DNA from: Actinomycetes bacterium
GTDB lineage: Bacteria; Actinomycetota; Actinomycetes; Actinomycetales; Actinomycetaceae
NCBI GenBank assembly: GCA_023387755.1
Contig: JAEWHO010000097.1
Coordinates: forward strand, 1-45,364
Direction: 5' to 3'
DNA: 45,364 nt
Part shown: piece after piece, positions 1 through 8,682 of the stretch
Numbering within the stretch: the stretch's first letter is position 1
Layout: the number at the start of each line of letters is the position of its first letter
Translations under genes and position numbers: made by a program
The notes under the pieces: model-generated
The model's input: the letters and a program-made list of their open reading frames with translations, nothing else
Databases searched by the model: none
Told to the model about the DNA's origin: nothing

Positions 1-2
1 AG

Positions 3-3000
3 GAAGCCCGCCGGTTGGAACCGCCGAAAATCAAGACCGAACTTCCCAGCGGCCCCACAACTGCCTTTGTGGAATTCACAATTCCGAGCACTGTGGAAGC
101 GGCGCGGACTGGAAAAGCCTCCCCGGCCGCAATTCCTGCTCAAGTTGCCGATAAGGGCACAGAAATTGCCACCGCGCTGGGTGGCGACGGGAACGTCTTG
201 TACACCCTAGAAAATGCCATCACGGGCGTAGCAGTGCAGGCAGACGGGAATAAAATAGCCGAATTGGCTAGCCGCGCGGATGTCGCTGCGATTCGTCCGC
301 TGACCGTCCACACTATTGACAATGCCTCCGCTGATGCCCTGACTAGGGCGCACCAAAGCTGGCAATCCGCGGGCGTCACGGGGAAGGACGCTACCGTCGT
401 CGTCATTGATTCCGGGATCGATTTCACTCACGCAACTTTTGGGGGCACGGGTGACTATGGGCCCTACGACGATGCCGCTGCGCGCACTGAGGCCCCCACC
501 TGGCCTCAGGGCAAGGTGATCGGCGGGTGGGACTTTGTTGGCGATGACTATTGGGGTGCCGCTAAGGACTCAGTTGCTAAGGAAGATCCCAATCCGATCG
601 ACGTTCCCGAGCGGGCCTGCGAAAAGCCGCCGTGGTGGATCTCCCGCACCGGTGGGCATGGCACTCACGTGGCGGGGACTGCTGCTGGCTTTGGGGTGGG
701 AGCAGACGGGAAAACCTACACTGGCGGGTACGCCGCTATCGATCAGCAGCAACTCGAATCGATGATTATCGGCCCCGGCTCGGCACCAGAAGCGAATCTG
801 ATTGCATTCAAGGTGTTCGGGTGTGCTGGCAGCACCGGGTTTGTGCAAAAGGCACTCGATGAGCTGCTGGCGAAAGAGGGCGGGGAGTATAAGTGGAAGG
901 ACGTGGACGTCGTAAGTATGTCCCTGTCCGCCGCCTATGCACCCGCTGCCGACCCCGAAAATATTATCGTAGATGCGCTCTTTAACGAGCGCGGCGTCGT
1001 CGTGGTTAATTCCTCTGGAAATAGCGGCGATATGTACGATATCGGCGGCTCCCCCAGTAATGCTAAAGCCGCATTAACCGTGGCGAATAGCCAGCACGGG
1101 GTGCTGCGGTTGGATCGTCTCACTGCCAGTGTGGGCGATGATAAAACCCCGTATAACGGACGCTTCTCACTGGACTATCCCGCTAATGACGTGGTCGGGC
1201 CGCTGGAAGTAGTGCGGCTGGCGGGTGCGAATGCGCAGGCCTGCGATGAGCTCTCCGAGGCGGATTCTGACAAAGTCTGGGGTAAGGCCGTATTTATCGA
1301 TTGGCCTGCCGGCGACGATAATAAGTGCTACTCCAAGCAACGTTTTGACAATATCGAGGACGCTGGCGGGAAAGCAGTAATTCTGCCCTCCAATGACGGC
1401 AAGATTCGCGTCGTCGACGGTAATGATCTCATTCCGGGATTTGGGCTGGACCAAGAAGGCACACAACGGCTCACTCGCGAGCTCGCCGCCGGCCCCGTCC
1501 ATGTAACTTTCGACTATGCTGGCCGCAGTAACGGCGCGATTATCGCCGACGAATCCGCCGTCGACACGCTGGCGCCATCCTCCTCCCGTGGGGTTCACGG
1601 CTCCTTTGGAGTGGTGAAGCCGGATGTGACGGCTCCTGGGACGAATATTGTCTCGGCGGCGGTGGGCAGCGGTAACCAGGCGATTGCCTACTCCGGCACG
1701 TCAATGTCCACGCCGCATGTCAGCGGTATCGCAGCCCTGCTGCGGCAAGCGAAACCACAGTGGAATGCCACCCAACTTAAAGCTGGCATTATGAACACCG
1801 CCCACCACGATGTGCGTAATTCCAAGGGCACGGTCTACGGCCCGCAACGCGTGGGTTCCGGGCGCGTTGATACCCTTTCGGCAGTGACCAATGACGTTGT
1901 CATGTACGACTCCCAGGCTACGGATCTCGTGACCGCGAACTTCGGAATCGTTGAATTTACGCAGCAGCCGAAGCCGGTGACCCGCACAGTAACGGTGGAG
2001 AATCTGGGGAGTCAGGCCGCAACTGTGGACCTCAGCTACCGCCCGCTGACGACGGTTCCCGGGGTGAATGTGAGTGTTTCCCCTGCTCAGCTTGCGGTGC
2101 CGGCTGGAGCGAAGAAGGAAGTGGAACTGACACTCACGATCGATGCGGCCGCGTACCGCAAGGTACCCGATCCCACGATGGCAGTGACGCAGAAGTTCTA
2201 CTCGGCTGATTACGTACGCGAATTTATCTCCACTGCCACTGGGCTGCTGGTAGGGAAGGTGGCAGACCAAGAGCTACGCCTGCCGGTGTCTGCCGCACCG
2301 AAGCCGGTCTCGCAGCTGCATAGTGCACTGGCTGGGAACACCATTAAAACTACCGGCATGGGCTTCCACTACGCTGCCGGCACGGATATGCAAAAAGAAT
2401 TGCAGCCGTTGGCGATGCCCTTTGAGTTCATCGCCGAATCCGATAAGCGGCCTTTGCCTACACTGCCCGACCAACAGGCAGAAGCCGCCATTCGGGCCAC
2501 CGACCTGCGTCGCATCGGGGTCCGCACGGATAACGCTAATATCGTCGACGGCGTAGGTGATACCAAGGTAGTTGTTGGGGTAGAAACATGGGGGCCGTGG
2601 ACGCTCATGCCCCTCGGCAATTCCACTATTGAACTCGACGTGCTGGCTAAGGGTAGGCATTTCACGGTAAAACCCACCCGGCAGCCGAATTCCGATGTGG
2701 TCTACGTGGATATTCGCAATCAGGAATTTGAGGGTGTAGCCCTCGAGTTCCGTAATGACTATCGTGATGCAGCCTTGGATACGAACACGATGGACACCCA
2801 GGTAGTGGCTATCCCCTTCACACTGGGGGCGGTTGGGTTCACCGCTGACGAGATTAAGTCCGGCAAGACCCCCATGACGATCACGGTAAAGGGCCGCAGT
2901 GACTACGCCCCGCATACTGGCGAAGCCGGGTGGGAACTGGGAGATACCGACCGCATCACCTTCGAATACGACCCGGCTAAAGCCATCACGTTTACAACCA

Positions 3001-3545
3001 ACATTAAAGGTACCGGGCTACATGCAGACGGTGCCGATATTCCCTTTGCACTGCCTGCTAGCGCAGCGGCGGATGCCATGGCCAGCGAAACGTCTACTTC
3101 TGAGCAGCCCCCATCGCTGATGATGATCCACTTCCATAATGCGGTGGGTCAGCAGGTGGAGGTGCTGGGGCCGGAACCTGAGCCGTCACCGAGCCCATCA
3201 GAAAGCTCGACAGCCGAACCCACCGAAGAGCCCACCGAGGTGCCGACTGAGGCTCCCACGGAATCTCCGACTGCGGTGCCGACTGAGGCTCCGTCAACCC
3301 CGCCCACAGAGCAACCGACGGTGGCGCCTACCCAAGACCCGACGGCTTCCCCAACTGAAGTCCCGAGCGGTGGGCCTACCGGAGATCCTTCTGGCAGTCC
3401 CTCGGCCCAGCCGACCACGCCCAGCCAGCCATCGCTACCCATTACGGGTAGTGACCTGGCAGCCCCCGGGCTGTTGACACTCGGGATAGTGCTGGCCGGC
3501 GGTGTCCTGGTGATGCGTCGGCGTCACCTGAACGAGCAGCACTAA
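3..3545 (+). CDS. Cell-wall-anchored S8 subtilisin-like serine protease (5' end outside window)
   Basis: Secreted endopeptidase of the lactocepin/C5a-peptidase type, linked to peptidoglycan by sortase. The frame is open to the left edge, so the signal peptide and true start are missing; residues here count from the TTG at 15. Residues 15-105 resemble the tail of an I9 propeptide. The catalytic triad is D132 (VVVIDSGID), H215 (GGHGTHVAGT) and S563 (GTSMSTPHVSG). A PA-type insert lies between H and S (about 400-500), followed by Fn3-like beta domains. A Pro/Thr/Glu-rich wall-spanning linker of PTE-type repeats (about 1055-1140) leads to the sorting signal: LPITG at 1141-1145, a hydrophobic segment and an RRR tail. 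It is transcribed toward the minus-strand acetyltransferase and ends in a shared terminator. Family and anchoring are firm; the substrate (host protein or nutrient peptide) is unknown. Confidence 0.95.
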   Translation, partial: EARRLEPPKIKTELPSGPTTAFVEFTIPSTVEAARTGKASPAAIPAQVADKGTEIATALGGDGNVLYTLENAITGVAVQADGNKIAELASRADVAAIRPLTVHTIDNASADALTRAHQSWQSAGVTGKDATVVVIDSGIDFTHATFGGTGDYGPYDDAAARTEAPTWPQGKVIGGWDFVGDDYWGAAKDSVAKEDPNPIDVPERACEKPPWWISRTGGHGTHVAGTAAGFGVGADGKTYTGGYAAIDQQQLESMIIGPGSAPEANLIAFKVFGCAGSTGFVQKALDELLAKEGGEYKWKDVDVVSMSLSAAYAPAADPENIIVDALFNERGVVVVNSSGNSGDMYDIGGSPSNAKAALTVANSQHGVLRLDRLTASVGDDKTPYNGRFSLDYPANDVVGPLEVVRLAGANAQACDELSEADSDKVWGKAVFIDWPAGDDNKCYSKQRFDNIEDAGGKAVILPSNDGKIRVVDGNDLIPGFGLDQEGTQRLTRELAAGPVHVTFDYAGRSNGAIIADESAVDTLAPSSSRGVHGSFGVVKPDVTAPGTNIVSAAVGSGNQAIAYSGTSMSTPHVSGIAALLRQAKPQWNATQLKAGIMNTAHHDVRNSKGTVYGPQRVGSGRVDTLSAVTNDVVMYDSQATDLVTANFGIVEFTQQPKPVTRTVTVENLGSQAATVDLSYRPLTTVPGVNVSVSPAQLAVPAGAKKEVELTLTIDAAAYRKVPDPTMAVTQKFYSADYVREFISTATGLLVGKVADQELRLPVSAAPKPVSQLHSALAGNTIKTTGMGFHYAAGTDMQKELQPLAMPFEFIAESDKRPLPTLPDQQAEAAIRATDLRRIGVRTDNANIVDGVGDTKVVVGVETWGPWTLMPLGNSTIELDVLAKGRHFTVKPTRQPNSDVVYVDIRNQEFEGVALEFRNDYRDAALDTNTMDTQVVAIPFTLGAVGFTADEIKSGKTPMTITVKGRSDYAPHTGEAGWELGDTDRITFEYDPAKAITFTTNIKGTGLHADGADIPFALPASAAADAMASETSTSEQPPSLMMIHFHNAVGQQVEVLGPEPEPSPSPSESSTAEPTEEPTEVPTEAPTESPTAVPTEAPSTPPTEQPTVAPTQDPTASPTEVPSGGPTGDPSGSPSAQPTTPSQPSLPITGSDLAAPGLLTLGIVLAGGVLVMRRRHLNEQH

Positions 3546-3564
3546 TCGGACGGTTAGGCGGCTT

Positions 3565-3603
3565 AAAGCCCGGCTTGATGCGCGACGCATCAAGCCGGGC
3601 TTT
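3565..3603. terminator. Bidirectional hairpin terminator between convergent genes
   Basis: A perfect 18-bp inverted repeat (3565-3582 and 3586-3603) with a 3-nt loop lies between the stop codons of the surface protease (+) and the acetyltransferase (-). AAA and TTT form the base of the stem, but no long U-tract follows on either side. The convergent position supports a shared terminator. Confidence 0.85.
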
Positions 3604-3611
3604 CGTCGTCG

Positions 3612-4481
3612 TCAGAAAATAACGGTGGCTAATTCCCCAACTGAGGTGAAGCCGACCCGCTGGTAGCAGCGGCGGGCGGCCCGGTTGAAATCGTTAACAT
3701 AAAGCACCGGGGTGAGATTCCACAAGGAGCGAATATGCTCAACAATCGCAGCCATGGCACGAGTAGCTATCCCCTGGCCCCGGTAGGCCGGCGCGGTGTA
3801 AACCCCGTGGATTTCGGCACTTGGTGGTGCCACAGCACCGATATTGGCGGTAAAGATGACCGGGTGCCCGGGCACCTCATAATCGCGCCACATATAGACG
3901 CGGCCTTGACGCACGAGCGCGGCAATATGGCGTTCATAGCCCTGCCCGAAACGGCGCGGGTCGTAGCCCATCTCCTCGGTGTACATCGCAACTGCAGCCG
4001 CTACTACGGCGGGCGTGTCAGCCAGTTGGGCTACCTGGAGGGGTCCACTCAGCGGCGTGACAGCGGTATCCATCGCCTCCCCGGGCCAGACGAGAACCGG
4101 CTGGTGTAGGCGCACCGAGCGGGCGGGCGGAAAACTGGGCCGCACCTGGGGCCATAATCTCGCCATCACCTCGGCCGGCCCTACCAGGGAGCTGCAGCGC
4201 CGCGCGGCTCGGCGCACGACCGGCAGTAGCGGTTCCAGATCGTCACCGAGGACGGTGATCGAAGCTCCGCATAGCGCGAAGGCCCGGGGATCAGGGTCGG
4301 GGGCGAGATAGAGCGTGCCAGGTAGGCAGCGGCTGCGCTGCGCGCCCTGCAGGACCGCACGCACACTGGTGGTGTGATAGGGCAATTCGTTGCACAAGGC
4401 CAGGGCCTGCTCGACTGCGGGGTCATCGCCGTCGCGGACCGCCCGCACAGCTGAACGTATGCCGGGCAGGCGCAAGGGCAC
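3612..4481 (-). CDS. GNAT N-acetyltransferase with DUF4081 N-terminal domain (Rv2867c-like)
   Basis: Predicted acetyl-CoA-dependent N-acetyltransferase of 289 aa. The C-terminal half is a GNAT fold with the acetyl-CoA loop motif YRGQGIATRAM and a late NxxA/RCYQRVGF segment. The N-terminal half matches the DUF4081 layout found with GNAT in actinobacteria. The GTG start (4479-4481) shares one base with the ispG TAG stop (TAGTG), so translation is probably coupled. The order DUF4081-GNAT, ispG, rip1, dxr is the same as Rv2867c-Rv2870c of M. tuberculosis (recalled from family knowledge). It is the last gene of its unit before the terminator. Its substrate is unknown; the linkage with isoprenoid and site-2 protease genes is conserved but unexplained. 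Confidence 0.88.
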   Translation of the reverse strand: MPLRLPGIRSAVRAVRDGDDPAVEQALALCNELPYHTTSVRAVLQGAQRSRCLPGTLYLAPDPDPRAFALCGASITVLGDDLEPLLPVVRRAARRCSSLVGPAEVMARLWPQVRPSFPPARSVRLHQPVLVWPGEAMDTAVTPLSGPLQVAQLADTPAVVAAAVAMYTEEMGYDPRRFGQGYERHIAALVRQGRVYMWRDYEVPGHPVIFTANIGAVAPPSAEIHGVYTAPAYRGQGIATRAMAAIVEHIRSLWNLTPVLYVNDFNRAARRCYQRVGFTSVGELATVIF

Positions 4482-5638
4482 TACAGCACCTGGACTTCGG
4501 CTGGGCCGCTCGCGGTTCCGCTATCTTCCATCTCCGCAGCGATCCGCTGCGCCTGCTCGATGAGAGTAGCCACAATCTGATCCTCCGGGACGGTGGCAAT
4601 CACCTCACCCTTGATGAAAATCTGGCCCTTCCCATTACCGGAGGCGACGCCGAGATCGGCCTCGCGGGCCTCCCCCGGCCCGTTGACCACACAGCCCATG
4701 ACGGCGACTCGCAGCGGAACGGTCACGTCTTTCAGCCCTTCGGTGACTTCATCTGCGAGTTTGTAGACGTCCACCTGGGCCCGCCCACAAGAGGGGCACG
4801 AGACGATCTCAAGCTTCTTCGGGCGCAAATTCAGCGACTGCAGGATCTGGGTGCCGACCTTGATCTCTTCCACCGGTGGGGCGGATAGGGACACTCGGAT
4901 CGTATCCCCGATACCTTTGGCCAGCAGCGCGCCGAAAGCGGTGGCAGATTTGATGGTGCCTTGGAAGGCGGGGCCGGCTTCGGTGACGCCCAGGTGCAGC
5001 GGCCAATCGCCACGCTCCGCGAGCATCTCGTAGGCCCGCACCATAATAACTGGGTCGTGGTGTTTTACCGAGATCTTGAAATCGTGGAAGTCATGCTCCT
5101 CGAACAGAGAGGCCTCCCATACGGCGGATTCCACCAGCGCTTCCGGCGTCGCCGCGCCGTATTTCTTTAGTAGCCGCGGGTCAAGTGATCCGGCATTCAC
5201 ACCGATCCGAATCGAGACGCCGTGGTCCTTCGCGGCCTGGGCGATTTCCTTGACCTGATCATCAAATTTGCGGATATTACCGGGGTTCACGCGCACTGCC
5301 GCGCAGCCGCCCTCGATGGCGGCAAAAACGTATTTGGGTTGGAAGTGAATATCCGCGATAACCGGGATCGTGGATTTCTTAGCGATAATCGGCAGCGCTT
5401 CGGCGTCGTCGGCGCTCGGGCAGGCCACCCGCACAATATCGCAACCGGCAGCGGTGAGTTCAGCAATCTGTTGCAGGGTTGCACCGATGTCGGTGGTTTT
5501 CGTCGTCGTCATTGATTGGACGGAGATAGGGGCGTCACCGCCTACCTCAACGGAACCGACCCGGATCTTGCGGGTCTTTCGGCGAGGGGCGATCACCTGC
5601 GGAACGTGGGGCATACCGAGAGATACAGTCACATGCAC
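4481..5638 (-). CDS. ispG: 4-hydroxy-3-methylbut-2-enyl-diphosphate synthase (flavodoxin/ferredoxin-dependent)
   Basis: MEP-pathway enzyme converting MEcPP to HMBPP through a [4Fe-4S] cluster. The protein is 385 aa, normal for the actinobacterial form. Visible motifs are the TIM-barrel start PISVQSMTTTKT, the cluster ligands C281 and C284 in SCPSCGR, C316 in VMGCVVNGPGE, and E323 in the same loop. The barrel segment IADIHFQPKYVFAAIEGG is also typical. Two GTG codons, 5638 and 5632, can serve as start; the second gives the TVSLGMP N-terminus usual in actinobacteria, and neither has a clear Shine-Dalgarno. It lies 63 nt downstream of the rip1-type protease, in the same unit as dxr two genes upstream, so two MEP steps are co-expressed. 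Confidence 0.97.
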   Translation of the reverse strand: MHVTVSLGMPHVPQVIAPRRKTRKIRVGSVEVGGDAPISVQSMTTTKTTDIGATLQQIAELTAAGCDIVRVACPSADDAEALPIIAKKSTIPVIADIHFQPKYVFAAIEGGCAAVRVNPGNIRKFDDQVKEIAQAAKDHGVSIRIGVNAGSLDPRLLKKYGAATPEALVESAVWEASLFEEHDFHDFKISVKHHDPVIMVRAYEMLAERGDWPLHLGVTEAGPAFQGTIKSATAFGALLAKGIGDTIRVSLSAPPVEEIKVGTQILQSLNLRPKKLEIVSCPSCGRAQVDVYKLADEVTEGLKDVTVPLRVAVMGCVVNGPGEAREADLGVASGNGKGQIFIKGEVIATVPEDQIVATLIEQAQRIAAEMEDSGTASGPAEVQVL

Positions 5639-5701
5639 AGCCTACCGCCGATACGCGAGCTGCGTTGCCCACGAATCTATGGGGTGGGCAACGCTTGCGG
5701 C

Positions 5702-6946
5702 TCACAGTTTCACGGGTTTGATGATATCTGCGACGACGAGGATCAGCGTCATGGCCATGAGCACCACGAAGACGCCGTAGGCCAGCGGCAGCAGTCGTAC
5801 CGTATCGGCTGGCCCCGGATCGGGTTGCCCGCGCAGCCGGGCGACGGTGCGGCGTAGCCCTTCCCATAGAGCTCCAGCGATATGCCCACCATCCAGGGGC
5901 AGCAGCGGGATGAGGTTAAAGACGAACAGTGCGAGGTTGAGTGAGGCCAGCAGAGATAGCAGGGTCATGAACTTATCGCCGACGCTGGGGCCCTGCACTG
6001 TCGTCCCATCGGAGTGGGAGGGCAGCGAGGAAATTTCCCCGGCAATACGCCCCACCCCAACGATCGACATGACGCCGTCTTCACGCGGCGCGGAGGTGAA
6101 TAGCGAGCGGGTAACGTCGTAGAGGCGCTGCGGTAGCGAGAGGACCACACCGGCCGTCTGTTTCAGCCCGTCATTGGTCATGGCGAAGGCTTGGCCAACG
6201 GTGCCGGGGCGGCGTTCCTGCCCCGCCGTTACCCCTACAACCGGGCGGGATTTCCCGTCTGCCGTAAGGGTAGCCGGGGTGAGAGTGGTGCGGTGTTCCT
6301 CACCATTAGAGCGGTAGATAATTTCGGCCGGCTGTGTGCCCTGGGCGGCGACGGCGGCGGTGAACTCCTCCCAGGAGTTCACCGGCTTTCCCGCATAGCC
6401 GATAATCGTGTCGCCCGCTCGTATTCCCGCAGCATAGGCCGGGCCTGGCTCCGTACACTGGGACTCCCCGCTAATACATTCCCGGACCGAGCTAACTGTC
6501 GTCGACGGCGTCGGTAGTCCCCAACCGACCACGATAAGGATCATGAGTGCATAGGCGATGATGAGGTTCATCACCGGCCCACCGAACATGACGCACAGTT
6601 TCTTCGGCACGCTCAGGTTATAGAACGCGCGGCTCTCCTCCCCCGGCTCAATCTCTTTAGCAGCGGCTTCGCGGGCCTCCTGGATTACCTCGCGCTCGTC
6701 GCGGTTCTTCCGAGGCTGCGGCAGAAACATGCCGGATAGCCGCACAAAACCGCCCAGCGGGATCGCTTTGATACCGTATTCGGTTTCACCGCGTTTAGTG
6801 GACCACAGGGTGGTGCCAAAGCCAATGAAATACTGCGGCACTTTCACGCCGAAGAGTTTTGCTGGTGCCATATGGCCGATCTCGTGCAGACCGACTGAGA
6901 TGACCAGGCCGATCACCATCACGAGGATTCCGAGGAGATAGGCCAT
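5702..6946 (-). CDS. M50 site-2 intramembrane zinc metalloprotease (RseP/Rip1-like)
   Basis: Membrane protease that cleaves transmembrane segments of anti-sigma factors and other substrates. The 414-aa protein has the zinc motif HEIGH (21-25) inside the first membrane segment and the third ligand in LLPLDGGH (LDG at 351-353). A single PDZ domain (about 145-235) lies between the catalytic membrane segments, and a last hydrophobic segment closes the C-terminus. The start ATG is preceded by AAGGTG at good spacing. The stop codon of dxr directly abuts this start (6946/6947). The gene sits between dxr and ispG, as Rip1 does in mycobacteria. Family assignment is firm; I see no anti-sigma factor gene here that would name its substrate. 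Confidence 0.95.
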   Translation of the reverse strand: MAYLLGILVMVIGLVISVGLHEIGHMAPAKLFGVKVPQYFIGFGTTLWSTKRGETEYGIKAIPLGGFVRLSGMFLPQPRKNRDEREVIQEAREAAAKEIEPGEESRAFYNLSVPKKLCVMFGGPVMNLIIAYALMILIVVGWGLPTPSTTVSSVRECISGESQCTEPGPAYAAGIRAGDTIIGYAGKPVNSWEEFTAAVAAQGTQPAEIIYRSNGEEHRTTLTPATLTADGKSRPVVGVTAGQERRPGTVGQAFAMTNDGLKQTAGVVLSLPQRLYDVTRSLFTSAPREDGVMSIVGVGRIAGEISSLPSHSDGTTVQGPSVGDKFMTLLSLLASLNLALFVFNLIPLLPLDGGHIAGALWEGLRRTVARLRGQPDPGPADTVRLLPLAYGVFVVLMAMTLILVVADIIKPVKL

Positions 6947-8131
6947 CTAGGCGCACCTTTCTGCTGCTCGACGTCGGGCCCACGCGTCTACTTCGGCGAT
7001 ATCTGCGCGGCTAGGGTGATGGTTGGATTCCCACTGATGCTCGGCAAGAACCTCGGCCACTGTGTCCACAATCGCCAAATATTCCAACTGCCCGGCCAGG
7101 AACTGATCAACGCATACCTCATTGGCAGCGTTTAGAACGGCCGGGTGGGTGGGCGAGGCGGCGAGCGCCTCGCGCGCGAGTGACAGGGCGGGGAACGTCT
7201 CATGGTCCACTGGCTCGAAGGTCCAGGTAACGGCCTGGTCCCAGCGGCATTGGGGGGCCGGGTAACGCCGCTCCGGCCAGGTTAGCGCCAGGGCAATCGG
7301 AAGCCGCATATCCGGTGGGGAGGCTTGGGCGATAGTAGCGCCGTCGCGGAAGGTTACCATCGAGTGGATGACGGACTGCGGATGGATCACCACGTCAATA
7401 TCGCTCGGCGCTATATCGAAGAGCAGGTGAGCTTCGATGAACTCCAGGGCCTTATTCATCAGGGTTGAAGAGTTGATCGTGACCACCGGCCCCATCGACC
7501 AGGTGGGGTGATCGAGGGCTTCGGCTGGGGTAACGTTCGCGAGGTCGGCTCGGGTTTTGCCGCGGAAGGGTCCGCCCGACGCCGTCAACACCAGGCGGTC
7601 TACCTCACTGGTGCCGTCGGGGTTCTCGCAGCACAGCCCGCGCCGGTGGGAGCCGGATTGCAGGGCTTGGAACATGGCGGAATGTTCGGAGTCCACCGGC
7701 ACAATCTGGCCGGGTCGCACCCGGGCCTGGCGGACCAGAGGGCCGCCCACCACGAGGGATTCTTTATTCGCTAACGCCACCCGCGCGCCGGTGGCGAGGG
7801 CCGCCAGGGTGGCATCTAAGCCCACCGCCCCGGTGATGCCGTTAAGCACGGTGTGGTCGGCCTCAGCGTGAGCGGCGAGCTTGGCAGGCGCATCCGGACC
7901 GATCAGGAGTTCAACATTCAGGCCCGCTAAAAGGTCGCGTGCCTGGGCGGCTGCGGCGTCGTCGGCGATTGCGACGATGCGGGCCCCGGTGGCCCGCACC
8001 TGGGCGGCAAGTAGTTCGAGCTGGCTGCCGCCGGCGGCGAGGCCAAGGACGGGAATCTGTTCGCGATAGCAGACGTCGAGGGCCTGGGTGCCGATCGAGC
8101 CGGTCGATCCCAGGATGATGACGGGCTGCAT
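6947..8131 (-). CDS. dxr: 1-deoxy-D-xylulose-5-phosphate reductoisomerase
   Basis: Second enzyme of the MEP pathway, converting DXP to MEP with NADPH and a divalent metal. The 394-aa protein has the Rossmann motif GSTGSIGTQ (8-16), NKESLVVGG, the metal and substrate loop VDSEHSA, TASGGPFRG, HPTWSMGP and HPQSVIHSMV, and the C-terminal helical domain with NAANEVCV. Length is normal. The ATG start overlaps the stop of the upstream DivIVA-like gene by one base (TAATG), and the stop abuts the start of the M50 protease, so the run is one tightly coupled message. The enzyme class is the target of fosmidomycin. Confidence 0.98.
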   Translation of the reverse strand: MQPVIILGSTGSIGTQALDVCYREQIPVLGLAAGGSQLELLAAQVRATGARIVAIADDAAAAQARDLLAGLNVELLIGPDAPAKLAAHAEADHTVLNGITGAVGLDATLAALATGARVALANKESLVVGGPLVRQARVRPGQIVPVDSEHSAMFQALQSGSHRRGLCCENPDGTSEVDRLVLTASGGPFRGKTRADLANVTPAEALDHPTWSMGPVVTINSSTLMNKALEFIEAHLLFDIAPSDIDVVIHPQSVIHSMVTFRDGATIAQASPPDMRLPIALALTWPERRYPAPQCRWDQAVTWTFEPVDHETFPALSLAREALAASPTHPAVLNAANEVCVDQFLAGQLEYLAIVDTVAEVLAEHQWESNHHPSRADIAEVDAWARRRAAERCA

Positions 8132-8682
8132 TACTCGACCGCCGTGAGCACTTCGACGACGCGGTCGAGGAAGACGTCCACCACGCTCGTATCGTAGGCC
8201 TTGCTGTGCTTGGCGGTGGGGAACGTCATCTCGCGGATGGAACGGGAGGTGAGGGGAGCGCCGTCGTCGAAATAGTCCACGAGCATATCCATGACCTTAT
8301 CGACCTCAGTTTTGCGGTAGCCCTCCCCTGAAGCGTCCGCGAATTTCTCGCCATCTGGGCGTTGCAGGCGCGGGTAGAGGGTACGGGCTCGTTCGGCGAT
8401 ATGGTCCATCCACGCTTCCTGACCGTTGGCAGCAATAAAGTCAGCGCGACGGCGTTTAATGAAAGCAACCTCGAGGCGGTCCATGGCAGCATCGACTTCC
8501 CCAAAGTTGTAGCCCCCACGTACCTGGTCGAAGCTGGCAGCACGCACGTCATCGTCGGACATCGCGCGCTCGCCCGCATCAGCCTCGTATGCGTTTCGGG
8601 CGCGGTTGAAGAAATCCTCTACCTGTTGCGGATCGTACCCGTCACTCATGCGCCCTTCGCGGGTGAAAAGTGAACCGTTCAT
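8131..8682 (-). CDS. DivIVA-domain protein
   Basis: Small cytosolic protein of 183 aa with two DivIVA-type segments: SDGYDPQQVEDFFNRARNAY near the N-terminus with a following VRAASFDQVRGGY, and a second SGEGYRKTEVDKVMDMLVDY with YDTSVVDVFLDRVVEVL at the end. The segments match the short helical pair that begins DivIVA/GpsB-type proteins, but the long coiled coil of true DivIVA/Wag31 is absent, so a scaffold role in pole or septum organisation is only inferred. It overlaps rlmN by 4 nt (ATGA) and dxr by 1 nt. Stand-alone proteins of this kind next to rlmN are, to my recollection, a feature of Actinomycetaceae and relatives. Confidence 0.8.
   Translation of the reverse strand: MNGSLFTREGRMSDGYDPQQVEDFFNRARNAYEADAGERAMSDDDVRAASFDQVRGGYNFGEVDAAMDRLEVAFIKRRRADFIAANGQEAWMDHIAERARTLYPRLQRPDGEKFADASGEGYRKTEVDKVMDMLVDYFDDGAPLTSRSIREMTFPTAKHSKAYDTSVVDVFLDRVVEVLTAVE

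Noticed and set aside
3149..3477. Overlapping open frames on both strands in the 3' part of the surface protease
   Set aside because: They mirror the PTE repeats of the stalk in other frames and have low-complexity products only.
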